In this document: piece after piece, positions 1 to 11,636 of the stretch
How the letters are laid out: every line of letters begins with the position of its first letter
Position numbering within the stretch: position 1 is the first letter of the stretch
Source: Lepiota brunneoincarnata
Lineage: Eukaryota; Basidiomycota; Agaricomycetes; Agaricales; Agaricaceae
DNA: 64,000 nt
NCBI GenBank assembly: GCA_023014365.1
Contig: JAEBUN010000015.1
Location: 744,001 to 808,000, forward strand
Direction of reading: 5' to 3'
The notes under the pieces: model-generated
What the model was told of the DNA's origin: nothing
Database searches by the model: none
What the model saw: the letters and a program-made list of their open reading frames with translations, nothing else
Position numbers and translations under genes: made by a program

Positions 1-54
1 TAAGATAAATCTCTACAGGAAACTTCCAGAGCGCCCTTCAAACCCAAATACCCA

Positions 55-1861
55 TCATCGCCGATATAGTCCTCTAACTCGAGCTGATGCCGCGTGAATC
101 CAGCTCTTAGCGCCAAACTCCTGCACAGGCCCCAAGTCCACCTCATGTTCATCTATGTCAAATGCCTCAAATGGTACACTTCCATATGTTTTAAAATTCC
201 ATCGCACATCCGTGCCTGCGCTAAGCGCGTGGAGCGAGCTGTTTGTCCTTGGACTTGCCTTTAGAGGAATATATTCATCACAGTCGCTCCATCCCTGTCC
301 AACGCCTGATCCGTTCACCATGAGATCCTCTTCCCCGTCCAACGTCATCTCCTCCTGTGCCCACCTGACGAGCATGCCCTCCCCGGTTCTGAAGTGCGGC
401 AAGTGCTTGCAAACTGGCTTTGACAATTGCTTCAAGTCAGTGAAAAGTGGGAGAACGGAATTCCCGGCGGACTGCAGGTGCGCAAACGCGTATTGACGGG
501 CTTGCGGTGAAGAGATTAGTATTGCAGTAGAAATCACGATACACCTTGAAGTAGTTGATTAGTGTATATTCTTGGCTGAGCCTCGGATAAATACACACCC
601 GACCAACAGGGCAATGATGCCCAACCATTTTCGCGAAACACCACCCACGGGAAGACCCCCAGTCACCAGATCCTCTTCATGAGACTCTTTATCCCCGTCC
701 TCATCGGAGGGCTCCGGGTCATTTTCCTCTTCAGATGTCCGAAAGCCTCCAACGGGGCACGCATGCTGCGTATCCCATCTTAGGACATGTATTCCGGCCA
801 ACTCGTCGTGATACTCCAGCTTCTCTACTTGATTGCAGGCCAGGGTGACCTTTGCACCGACCTTGCCGTTTATCAGCCACAGATCAAATTCACGTCCATT
901 GCGAGCGAAGTTCTGAATATAGACTGATGTTTTGTCTTGGGGTGGCCCTGCAACTATCGTGGTCGTAGTTTGTAAGCCATCGTGTTCGTGTTCTGAAGAT
1001 GATGAAATAGGTGTTATTGACATTGTAGAATATTTCCATATAATCACGAAACGCACCAGTCAAGCATATCCGAGTTCCCTTCGGACACTAAACACAATGG
1101 GGAAAACGGCTGGGTAAGTATTACGAATAGAACGGGTGTTGGAGATGTTGAAGGGGTAGAAGGATCCCCTCGGACGTGACCTAGTGGCATAAATCGGAGC
1201 GAACTTCAATTCCCGGGCGATCATTTAATTTCACCCGCCATCGCGTTGCTGATCATGAACAGACCCTCATCCCCAACCCTTGTTCGCAAAATCAAACAAC
1301 AGCAACGATCAATCACTCACCGACTCGGACTCGGATCGGGTGGCACCACCCAAAGTCACCATATACGCTCTCCTCTCCCACTCGGCCTTCGCCTTTCCCT
1401 TTCCCTCGAATTTCGTACTTTCATAACTGGGACTGGCCTTGGCGGGGCCATCGTCGTCATAATCGATCCGGATAACCTCAGCACGAGAAAGCAGGGGACA
1501 GATGTCGTAAGTGCGGCTTTTGAACTTGAAGGCACACCCAGCCTTCAGATCAGCATGGGGGAATAGGACGATATCATCGCCGGGGAAATTGTGGATATTA
1601 CGGCGCGGGGTGGGGTTAGTGGAGGATGATGGAGTGTAGTCCGGGTCTGATGTAGGTACCACGATAAGCCGTGGATGTTGATGAGGAGGAAGAAGGGACC
1701 GGGTAGTCAATTGGGAGGGATACGCTCCTGGCCTCGCAGGCCCTGATCAGACCGAGGTTGAGTGCAAATAGCCCGGACAATGGAGAGGACGTCGAGGCCC
1801 CAAAGAGGGCTATGGAAAATAATGCCAGTGGTGGAGGGACCATCGGAAATCGATTATTCAC
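55..1861 (-). CDS. Atg27-like / mannose-6-phosphate-receptor-homology type I membrane protein
   Basis: Likely a single-pass sorting receptor of the Golgi/endosome/vacuole route, similar to autophagy protein Atg27. Exons seen: about 1861-1724 (hydrophobic signal peptide), an exon ending at 1321, a 31-nt exon 1087-1057, then 992-597 and 500-55. The luminal part has paired cysteines (GCAFKFKSRTYDICPLL, CPKGTRICLT) and the MRH-like LRWDTQHACP. A transmembrane segment (WLGIIALLVG) is followed by a short cytosolic tail with DEYIPL, resembling Atg27 tails. Intron phases match at 1320/1087, 1056/992 and 596/500. The junction of the first two exons is unresolved: acceptors near 1647 and one just before GCAFKF both look possible. 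The tail may extend past DEYIPL to the stop at 55. The family call is by motif only; an M6P-receptor-like protein is the alternative name. Confidence 0.72.
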
Positions 1862-3186
1862 TGGTATCCGGGGCAGGGGTAAAATGGTGAGAGAAGGTGT
1901 GCCTCCCTAGTAGACTTCCCCCCTTACAGCAATGGGGGACGGAGGGAGAGAGGGAGATACCCCAATTAGCGAGCCTGAGGGTAGTTACTGCTGTAAGCTA
2001 GCCTAGAATAGCGCTGTTGAGGCTTGTGCTGCCGGTATACTCGGATGGATGATAAAGGGGGGGGGGGGAAGTGGCCGTCGGGGTGTCTCTGGAGAAGCCT
2101 CGGCCTTCAGCGCCTGATATAAGTATGATATTTTCCGCATCCTATTTTACACTGATGACGCAGCACCAGGAGGAAAAGGATTCTCTTGCAGGGGCCCCGA
2201 GATGTTTAGGGTGGGCGAAGCCCGGGGCTAATTTGTCTGTGGGAGGGGGGTGGAGGTCAGGCTGCTACTTCTGGGCGTGTTGTGGGGATTCGGGAGGGCA
2301 TGATGAGAATAACTGCCTGTGTCCGGTCATAGTGGAGTTTGGCTCATGTATTGGTAACCGTCGTGACGTCAGTGCGTATATAAGCGCCGACATAAGCGCG
2401 CCTACAAGAACCCTCACCAGCATGTGATGCAACCACCAAGTCCAGCCCATTCCGAAGGCTACAGAGTCAAAGTTGGCTATGTGGATGACACACGTCACTA
2501 CGTACTGGAAGCATTAACATGCCTTTCAGGAGCTAACGCCCTCTCTACTTTGTACTCCCCAACACACCTCCCCCCGATTTCGTTTCCATGCTCATGGCCC
2601 AGCACCCGAGATTGAAAGCCTGAACGCTGAGTTTTGAAGATACTTGTCCCCGGGGGAGCTTTCTACGGGGCAAAAACATATATTGATACAACAAGAAACA
2701 AATATGCTATAAATCCAGACTCCTTTCAACAACTTGAACTCGAGAACCGCAGTTGACAGCCGTTTTTCCCAACAGCCTGAAACTAAATTTCCAGCGCGAC
2801 GCAAGTGAGAGAACTAGAGGCCCAGTCCGACCCCCTCAATATAGATACTCATATACACCAGAGAAAGATAATTGAACGACGACGGAACAGCGAGAAAGCA
2901 GCTAGTAAAGGAATGACAACTGGTAGGGATAGCCCGGAAAGGAACACGGCGCGACTTCTACAATGCGAGATTATTCTTTCGCTTTCGAAGTTTCGCTGGG
3001 TGTGTGAGAGCTCTCGCTCGACAGAGGAGGCTTTTACAGGACAACAGGCGGTGCCGCCCGCCCACTACTTGAAGACCGTGTTTCCGGATCCACTTTGCTA
3101 TCCATAAAAGTGGAGACGGAAATGGCCACAACGTCGGACCGGCTCTGTACAAATAAGCCACTTGTTGGTTTTTTTTTTTTCTTCTG
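1862..3186. other. intergenic, no gene recognised
   Basis: About 1.3 kb between the head of the Atg27-like gene and the tail of the DUF6534 gene. Only short unrelated ORFs are present, none resembling a known family. There is a G-run at about 2058-2067. The left part is presumably the promoter of the minus-strand Atg27-like gene. Confidence 0.55.
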
Positions 3187-4967
3187 CTAACACTCCAAAT
3201 TTGTGGTACGCACTTTTTCAGCGGAAATGGGTGTTGCGATCTCCGGGTCGAATCTTCTCGAATTAGAGAGGTGAGAGAGATGTATAGACACCGGCTCGTC
3301 TAGGTTTTTGCGGAGATCCTCACGAGCGTTGAGCCTATTCGGCGTCGAGTTATTCCATGACTAAAGGAAGGATTTGATATATGACTCACGTGGCCAGGTA
3401 AGAGTTGAGGTACACTATGTGTGCATTCCATTTCTATCAGTATTCCGGGAACTCGGAGAATGGAGAACGTACGTTTGCTGAGAAGAAGGTAGAACCCTTA
3501 GCCACCAGCCCATCAATACTTTACGGCGTACAATAGGCTCCATAAAACTTACCAAGGAAAACAAAATTATGCGGCATCACAATATATGTGATCATACCGG
3601 CAGCTGCGTCGATACTAGTAGGCAAGAAAACCACAGGTCACAGCTCGAAATAACAGGCAAGTCAAAAAAGACGACACATACGCAACAAGAAGTCCCGTAT
3701 TGATAGTGTAGAACATGAGAGTTTGAATGAGTGAGTCGGTTCTCTGGAACCCGGTCCGCGATAACCAGAGGTAATAGCATAGTGAGAGTGCGACGAGAAG
3801 ATCGGCTCCTGTACCGGCGGCGAAATTGGCATACATGAGGGGCTTGGGCCACGGTTATTACCGAGGTACGAAAAAAGGAGCTTCTTAACGACGCACTGAG
3901 AGTGATTCGAAGATCCAGGAAACTGCTAAGCCCAAAGCTAAAAGTGGACGTCAGATGAATGCTTCCAATGCTCTGGCCGATACGTACGCTTTCCCAGTGA
4001 ATGACTGTACGAAAAAAGAGCGGGGAGTGAGAAACATTAGCTTGCTTGGGTTATGGGCTTTTACCCACCGAGGCCGATAACTAGGGGGACAGTACATCCT
4101 GTCAATCATTGGGATCGGAAACGATCAGACAAGTACTACTAACCCAGGTCCGCCATCGACACAATCATCTTAATCGCCCTTAGCACATTGCACCACAAGA
4201 GTTAAACAGAACCTTACGATAAATCCAGAAAGAAATATGTTTTTCCCGCTCACTGGATAGAATATGTCAGCTTTGATATAATGATGTAACATCACAGGAA
4301 CATACATGACCAAACTCGATGAGCAAAAATAGTCCGGATAATAAAGTTAGATATGGACTTTAGGGTATGATCAGGCTTCTGAGCGCTTGAATCGGGGATG
4401 AGACTCACCGTGGCAGCAACGTGGGTCTAGGCAGTACAACAACAACAACCACAACGGAAGTTGTGAATGAGCGAACACTTTCTAGAACTCTTGACTCACG
4501 ATCACACTCCAAACCACGACTAGCATAGCCGTCGGCCTCAGATAGTTGGTGACCATATAAAAATACAAGAAATGGCCATTAAGGGCGGCGTCGAAAGTGT
4601 CCAGTGCCCTAGTAGACGCGACGGTTTGAGTATGACACAGTCCAAGACGGGATGGTGATTAGGTACTCGCCAGAGGAATGCAATCTAGTCATCCCAAACG
4701 CGGGAACAAAAGAATTTAACAATCCGTCATAAAACGCCGGGTTTGTCGGTAATCTCACCATCCACTTGAACACCATATTATCCCCTGGATCTGCGCATGA
4801 AGTAGTTGTATGTCTGCACGCAGGTTACCCCGTAAAGTCTACAAGCATATTCGCAACCAGGTTCATTCGAACAAGTCAGGTTTCACGTACGCTGTCGCAG
4901 CCAAGCCTCCTACAAGCAATGCCCCCAGTGTGTTGTCAAATTTGAAGTTCGCCAAGTTGAGGGCCAT
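3187..4967 (-). CDS. DUF6534 multi-pass membrane protein (frame break in exon 2)
   Basis: A basidiomycete-specific seven-helix-like membrane family of unknown function. The start at 4967 opens MALNLANFKFDNTLGALLVG, then LYGVTCVQTYNYF. Later exons give LDTFDAALNGHFLYFYMV, FIIRTIFAHRVW, LSGKNIFLSGFI, ADLLVALSLCYYLWLSRTGF, IDAAAGMITYIVMPHNFVF and a cytosolic tail beginning LNAREDLRKNLDEP that stops at 3187. These are the family's usual landmarks in the usual order over at least nine small exons. After QTYNYF the frame reaches a stop within a few codons. Skipping one base near 4788 restores GDNMVFKW, as the family expects. The splice after that exon also does not keep phase with the simplest GT-AG pair. 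Either this is a sequence error or a recently damaged gene. A TATA-like element lies upstream at 5105. Confidence 0.78.
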
Positions 4968-7716
4968 GATTGTAGAGCTTCGAGTTGTAACGACCGGAAG
5001 GGAACTGTGGATACGTGATGATATGGCAGGTTCCAGGTAAGGCAGAGCCTCAGGTTAACCCAGCAGGGGAAGGGACGAAATTAATCAGTGGAGTGAGTTG
5101 GAAGTATAAATACTGTTGCAGGGCGCTGACACCCACAAGACGGAAGCATCCCGCTAACATTCCTAGACCGCGCTAAGGAATGTCATGGGAGTGTCTCCCG
5201 AAAATGATCTTCCTTTTCCTTTGGTTTTTCCCGGAAGACCGATAATCTTGGGTACCGTGAGAGAAATTATACCGTAAATTCGCCCCCCAACGCAGGGACC
5301 ACTCAAGGTAGGCATCGGCTTCTGGGCTCGGCAGAAGAGGGTCGTATGAGGCCGAAATGGCTTGTGCAAACTTGACAGAACCAAGCCACCGTGTCACAGC
5401 GTCCCTTTTTTTCCCTCAAATGCGGATAAGTGAGCGACAGTTGCGCGTCAGGCTTGCTTGCTTTCGGCTAACTGCATCGGGCTTTGCAGCGCAAAAAAAA
5501 AACAGAAGTCCGCGAGCCAGTGGGTAGATGCACTCTTTCGCTGTAGATATAGCGGTAACAATCGAGACCGGGATGACGGATAACCGGACAGGCAAACCAC
5601 GAGGGGTGGTAATGAGTTGACCATTGCATCATACTTAGTGAACGTTTCGAGTCTTACGAAAGCCTCTGTCCCGTGCACATTGAATGCACTGCCGCACGGA
5701 CCATCCCAGATCTCGGAACCAGACTCCTACCTTCCGCCTCCGATAACGCTTTTTACCAGAAATATGCACCAAAGCCACAAGAGCGCTACTGAGTTCTGCA
5801 GGTCCTGTTCCACCAAAGACCAGCCCACTAGGTTTCTGACAAACATACCAGGAATCTCGGACTCATTACGCCGCCCCCAAGCCAAGCCATTCATACTCTC
5901 TACTGACTATTCCCACACGAAGGTTAAGGTTATAAATGTATACATCCAAATCTTTTCCGCAGCCCTGGCATGGAACCATAGAAAAACAAAAAGTCCAACT
6001 TAGTGCTGATACAAATCCCATCAGGCACAACGGTCACGTTTGATAATCAAACATCAATATTCAATAATCACCAGTTGCCGTCGACCCCCAGCGTCAATCT
6101 AAGAGCGCGCGCCGCACAACGCGGCCCATACCTCTAGAGGTCCCAGAGTGCCTCTGAGCCCAAACCATCCGCACATGAACGTTGAGCCCCACAAATACAC
6201 GTTTACGACAAACCATGAACTCTCTCCCTCCCATCAAAGAGAACCTCGGTTTCAAGTCGGCGCAAAGTGCCAATTTAGCTTCCGAGTTACCCTATTTTCC
6301 ACACTTGGACGACAACACAATTGGGGGCTGAACTCTCCATCCGACCTTACCAACTAACCCTCGATATTTTCTGGGTGGTTCGAAACTTCTCATACGACCT
6401 ACTTGGGCCATCTGGGATCCACCCACATGAAGTTCCAATTTGGCCTTACCCTACTATCCGACACACGGGGTCTGGAGGAATAACGAGATGAAAAGCTTCC
6501 GGCCCACTCACGCGACCAGGTAGAAAAGAGTTATTGAAACTTTGAACCTACTGTAACAGGCTACGCTTGATCCCAAACATATGTACAGTACAACGTTTGC
6601 GCCGGAGTCTCGTCAACACTCCCGACATGATTCTGATGTATTTTCCCGCTTCCCCATAAATCTTCTCCAGAACATCATTTTCGGCGCGCTTCGAAAAAAA
6701 AAAAAAAGATTGGAGCAAAGACAAGTTGACACCAATCCATCGAATCAGCGACGTCTTCTTTGTTTCTTAGAAGCGTGGGCAGAGCTCTCCATAAGTACAC
6801 GCACACGTACACACTACTGCACGGACCATGGCAACTGCCACCGCCGTCCATGGCGCCGCACAGTTACCCCCCTTCTTTTTCCCTTGTCTCCCCACACCAT
6901 CATTTTCCATAAAACTATTGCCTTCTCACACTGATGATGGCGCCACAAGGACCAGAACCTTTGCCAACACCCTCACGTGCCCGATATCCAACGAGTCGAA
7001 CCTCCATACTCAGAAGCAGTCCGTGCCCAAAAATAGCCGCGTTTGCCCTTGACAGGCATCGGAGAAAATTTTGCTTGTCATTAAAGGCTATCGTCACCTA
7101 TTGTCCATGCGTTCTTCTTCGTCATCGAGGCAATCCGTCAAACAGGCCTGGTTTGGGCTTAGAACGGCCCAGAAAATGGGCTATGGGTGTAGTCACAGTG
7201 ACTTTCATCTCCGACAACCTTGAACTAGTGAATGGTGAGGATGGTGCTTATATGGGCGGTATTGACGTTGTTGCTTAACTGAGGTTCTCCCGTCCTCTAT
7301 CATGGCGAGCAGCGTCGAAATTAGTCTCGGGACCAGAGCTCCGTTGATATGTCCATATTAATGAGCGGGGTATATTGTGGCGCTGAGTAGTAAGATTATG
7401 ATTTTAACATATAAAAGAGTGTGGAAGAAGCCCGCAATATGGTACATGGCTTCATTACATATGCTAAACGTCGAGACACTTGTCGACACTGAAAACACGG
7501 ACCATTCCTTGATTTACAAAGTAGAGTCGGACTGATTAATCAATTCCATCGCCTTCTCTGAACGTGGTCTGATATCACACTTGAAAATATTGGGTTTCCT
7601 GCAGAATGGAAGCATCGTCAATGAACGCGACCCAGGGTGGATTTGGTCCCAAGGCGCCACAAAAGGGCATGAATGAAGCCGAGGAGACAGCATCTAACCG
7701 GGAGAGGAACCTCGGG
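4968..7716. other. long gene-poor interval
   Basis: About 2.7 kb with no recognisable coding domain on either strand. Several ORFs of 60-130 codons occur, the largest on the plus strand at 5617-6003, 6581-6934 and 6934-7278. Their composition is unremarkable and I see no family motif or convincing splice-linked extension. Unannotated lineage-specific genes cannot be excluded. Confidence 0.5.
5105..5112 (-). promoter_or_regulatory. TATA-like element of the DUF6534 gene
   Basis: TATTTATA on the minus strand, about 140 nt upstream of the ATG at 4967. Placement is typical for a fungal TATA element; there is no other support. Confidence 0.4.
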
Positions 7717-9953
7717 TCACCTCGGTGACGAAGAATGCCTTCCGTGCCCGTGGACCGTGGGAGAGAATGCGGAAGACTACTCACCTAAAGATGAAGTTTT
7801 CGAAAACAAGTTCGGGCTCGATGACCTTGCCCTTTTCATCAACAGATTTGCTGATATCCAACGTCGCGATCATGGATGCAACGGCCAGCCATATAGACGA
7901 ATCCACAAGATCTGCACCAGGACATCGTCTACAAACCAGATCAGTGCTGCCGGATGACGCTGATCTAACAAGACCAACCTTCTTCCAAAACCGAAGACAT
8001 AGTTGCTCGGGTCCCGTCTTCTGGCAGTCTCGTCATCCATTTGCTCTAAAAACCTCTCCGGCCGGAACTGGCTCGCGTTGGGATACAATTTCTCATCACG
8101 CATTATGGCCCTGCATGAAGTCATCAATATCCGCTGGGTGTGGGCCCATATCAATGGACTAACCAAATATTCCCGAATATCTGCGTTATCGTCGGAAAGA
8201 GCATCAGAACATATGTGCTTCGGGCGGATAACCAAAAGGAGCTTACCAGTGATCCTTTAGGTATATGCATGCCGCGGTAAACGTCATCTTCCACCAGTTT
8301 GTGGGGTAGGTCTAACAAGCGCTGTCAGCAATCCAATTATTCTATCCGTCCCAAATCGAAACGCACTTAGAGGAACAGGAACACCCCAGCGAAGCGATTC
8401 ATCCACAATGGCTTGTACTGGAAGATGAATCATGTCAGGAGAGTGTTGAAAGTGTCAACTCATCATGGCACTCACCATATGGCAGGGAAGCTCTATCCCC
8501 GATGGTCGGGAGTCTGTCCGTTCCCACCACAACATCAATCTCCTTCTGTGCTTTCACAAGCACCTCAGGGTGGAGCAACATAGCTATAATGAAATGAGCA
8601 ATAGTGGTAATGGTCTAAAAATATACAACGTTGAGATTCTTTTCCGGAGCTAACAAACGGAGAACGTTGCGCACTGTATCGGCACTTGCAGAGTACATGG
8701 AGTTTGCAGTCCACTTGAGATCGAACTCGAAGTTCTCTGACATTGCAGACTTTTCTTCTTCCAAAAGGGTGGAGCAGAATGACGGCTTATAGTCGCCGGT
8801 TTTCTGTTGCGCGGAGTAAATAGCCTGTAGGTTTTAGCCAAAAGGAGACTTACCATGCTATTTTTCACGAATTCGTATGGCTTTTCCACAAACTCTTCCA
8901 TCTTGGCCTTCCACTTGGCGGCCTTTCGTTTGAAACCCGCACCCGGTGCCCAATCAGGAAGGTGTTGCAATGCTGGGAAAATATCCACGGGCCAGATTCC
9001 ACCACCCGAAGCGATGCGGTTCGCCAACAGATCCACACATTCTTCTGCCAGCTGTAAGAATTCGTCCCCACTGGGTTTGGCCTCGTAGCCATATATCACA
9101 GAGAGGGTCAACCCTCCAGCATAGCGACGAGTGTGGCTTTCGTATCTCGAGGGATCCGCAGCGAGTCTCCGTAGGAATGCGAGGGTTTCCGTCTGGAGCA
9201 GCGGATAATATGCTGGGATGGCCTGGATACCTAATGCTCTGTGCATAAGCCTTCGCTGGCGTTTGGACTGATCCCCATACGAGGTGAATGCCACCTGGAA
9301 AGAAGGCGCAGATACGAAGGGAATGAGCAAGGCGAATAAACGGATATAAAGCAAGTGCCAGCAGGTATCGGAGACGGCGTGGGGGCATCAAACAAAAGAT
9401 GGCGCACATACCATGTTTTTGCAACCACAGCTGCGGAGAAAGCGGGTCAATAATCCACGTGTAACAACGAATAGACTCGCAAGAGAAGAGAAGGGGGCTG
9501 ATAGATGAGGTGATAGTTGATTTGACAGACTTACAGCTCTCCTGTCATGACCAGCTGGGGTTTATCGGAATAGATGGCTCCACGCTTGTCCAACAAGTCA
9601 AGGACTGCTTCAGCAGAGTTAAGGAAGACGAGGCCCTGGCCGAGGACATGGAGGTATACCACATCGCCTGTATGGGTATATGCGCATTACGGAAGAGAGG
9701 AAATTACAAATTAGTATGGGTATATGCGGCGAAAGGGCGCCTGAGCTGGCTGAAAAAGCTCACCGTACTGTTTGGACCATTGGAATGCGGGGAGCCAAAG
9801 CTCCTGTGAGCTGAGGTCCCTGACATTACCCAAGAGAGGGAGTGGCTTCGGACCAGGGGGAAGGGATGCCGATGAAGCTTTAGGCTTTCGGAGCCAGATG
9901 AAGACGGCGAGGAGAAGACTGGCAGAGGCGGCGATGACTGGGGTAGAAGGCAT
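7717..9953 (-). CDS. cytochrome P450 monooxygenase
   Basis: Membrane-anchored heme monooxygenase. The start at 9953 gives an N-terminal anchor ([15 protein letters not shown]), then the proline hinge [13 protein letters not shown]. Further exons carry [17 protein letters not shown] (C-helix region), the I-helix [12 protein letters not shown], the K-helix ExxR in VDESLRW, FRPERF and the heme loop FGFGRRRCPG. The heme loop is split by a 48-nt intron just before the Cys codon. The C-terminus reads [25 protein letters not shown], then a short last exon stopping at 7717. An open frame running to 7575 is an alternative end. About eleven exons join in phase, so the gene looks intact. It resembles the basidiomycete P450s often annotated as CYP64-like or O-methylsterigmatocystin oxidoreductase-like. 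The substrate cannot be read from sequence, and no backbone biosynthetic enzyme lies nearby. Confidence 0.9.
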
Positions 9954-11636
9954 AAGGGGAGGTGAAGGAGTGGGGAGGAAGAGGAGGGAAGAAAGGAAAG
10001 ATGACGGAAGAGGAGAGGATCGGGGATGGGATAGGATGCGAGAGAGGGATAGATACCGCTAATACTTAAAGGAAATCCATAAGCGCCAGGCCATGTTTTT
10101 GAAATAAATCGACCGAAGCAGTTAGAAGCTCCCAGATCTCCTCGCCGAACAAGGACTCCTCTCTTTGGGCATCCCGGTCCAGTCTTCCGGTAACAGGTCC
10201 TCTTAGTTCCCAGGTCGACCAACAACAGACCCCACCCCAGCCCTTTCCGCCGCCGCCCACAACATCGCTCGTGGGCCAGAACGAAGCCTCGCACTGGCAC
10301 CAACAAGATTTGTTCTGATCTCCACCACGTTGTCAGTCTATTTTTACCCTCAAAGATCCATCTACTTGCCCGTTCCTCTAGAAACCCCACGCACCTAATC
10401 ATAATCTCCTTCCCTTCTCCTTCTCCTACAGCACTTCATCTCAAGAACCCTCTCAACCTCCACCGCTGTCTACCTCTCGCGTGCGGCCCTGCGGAGGGGG
10501 AGGGAGTCCATATCGCCACCTCCTTTCCATGGGAAAAAAGGTCTCAATATTTTCGGCTCCCATCATCAGAGCATTCTGGTGACATACAGGACGGAAACCC
10601 TTCTCGCGGGGCTGTCGGGGGTTGGGGGGTCGGCGCTCTCGTATAGATAGCCTGTTTTTTTCTTTTTTCAAATGCCCCGTTACCTTCCCCTCTCCCAACC
10701 CTGTCTGCTGCGTCATACCATAAATACATCATTGCGAAGTGCAGATCAGAAGCCATTCATTCAGCTGACCTTACTGCCATTAAGCGGATCCCTTCCGATG
10801 CCCGGGAATGCCGTGACTTTCCCGTTGACCCTGATCCCGCCGCCCCACATAGTACAAGAGAGATAAAGCAACTTCCTTGCGCCGCTCAAGGTCATCCTAT
10901 CCTCTAACTATATCCGGGTGGGCATGGCGCATGCAGCGTCAACCTAATGTCCGCTCACTGCGGTTTGATATGAAAGCATAGGGTTGATGAGAACAAAGGT
11001 CAGGTGCAAGTACAAAGGACACCGGGACGTCATGAATTTCAAAACAAATTGGAATCATCAGTGTTGCTATTTACCTATCCGGACCTTCAATCTGGCTGAA
11101 TGGTCCTGCCTCAAGGTTTAAGGGGCCCTTGTGCTACAGCGGAGCCGAAGCAGCCCCTCTGTACGGTGTGCGCCCCGTTTCGCGAGGAATGGAGCCCTAC
11201 AGGCAATTCCTGCCTTTTCAACTTCGATGGAAAGGGGAAAGGGGTGGGGTACCCCTTGTGAACTTGGGGAACCCTGGTCTTTAGTAAATGAACAAATCAC
11301 TGCCTGTGTCAGGGTCATTTCCAACCTGCAATCAAAGGGTAGGCAGTGCCGGTGAGGCCGTCAGGGGGGATTGGAAACCATGTGTGTACAATCTATCTGT
11401 CATCTGACGACCGGCGAACGTACCTTATCATTTGAGAAGGTTGTTCCAAACAGGGCTCGAGCGTTCCAGTTTGAACCGTCATATATTCTCACTTTATCAG
11501 GTGATCGGTAAATCTCCCTCAAGAGCTTGGAAACTGTGACACTGCCGTGTAGAGTCGCGAACGGTAAATCCTCTCAATGCACTCATTACATAGATTTCTT
11601 CTTTCACATCGTGAGCTACCCGTTATGGTACCCTCC
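9954..11636. other. intergenic, no gene recognised
   Basis: About 1.7 kb between the P450 start and the CAX gene end. It holds purine- and pyrimidine-rich stretches (around 9950-10050 and 10390-10450) and several ORFs under 90 codons with no family features. The left part should contain the P450 promoter. Confidence 0.55.

Noticed and set aside
5617..7278. Several plus-strand ORFs as a possible spliced gene
   Set aside because: No shared family motif and no convincing donor/acceptor pairs linking them; left as gene-poor sequence.
7575..7716. Extension of the P450 C-terminus to 7575
   Set aside because: The open frame there is out of phase with the ordinary GT-AG splice, which ends the protein at 7717; kept only as an alternative.
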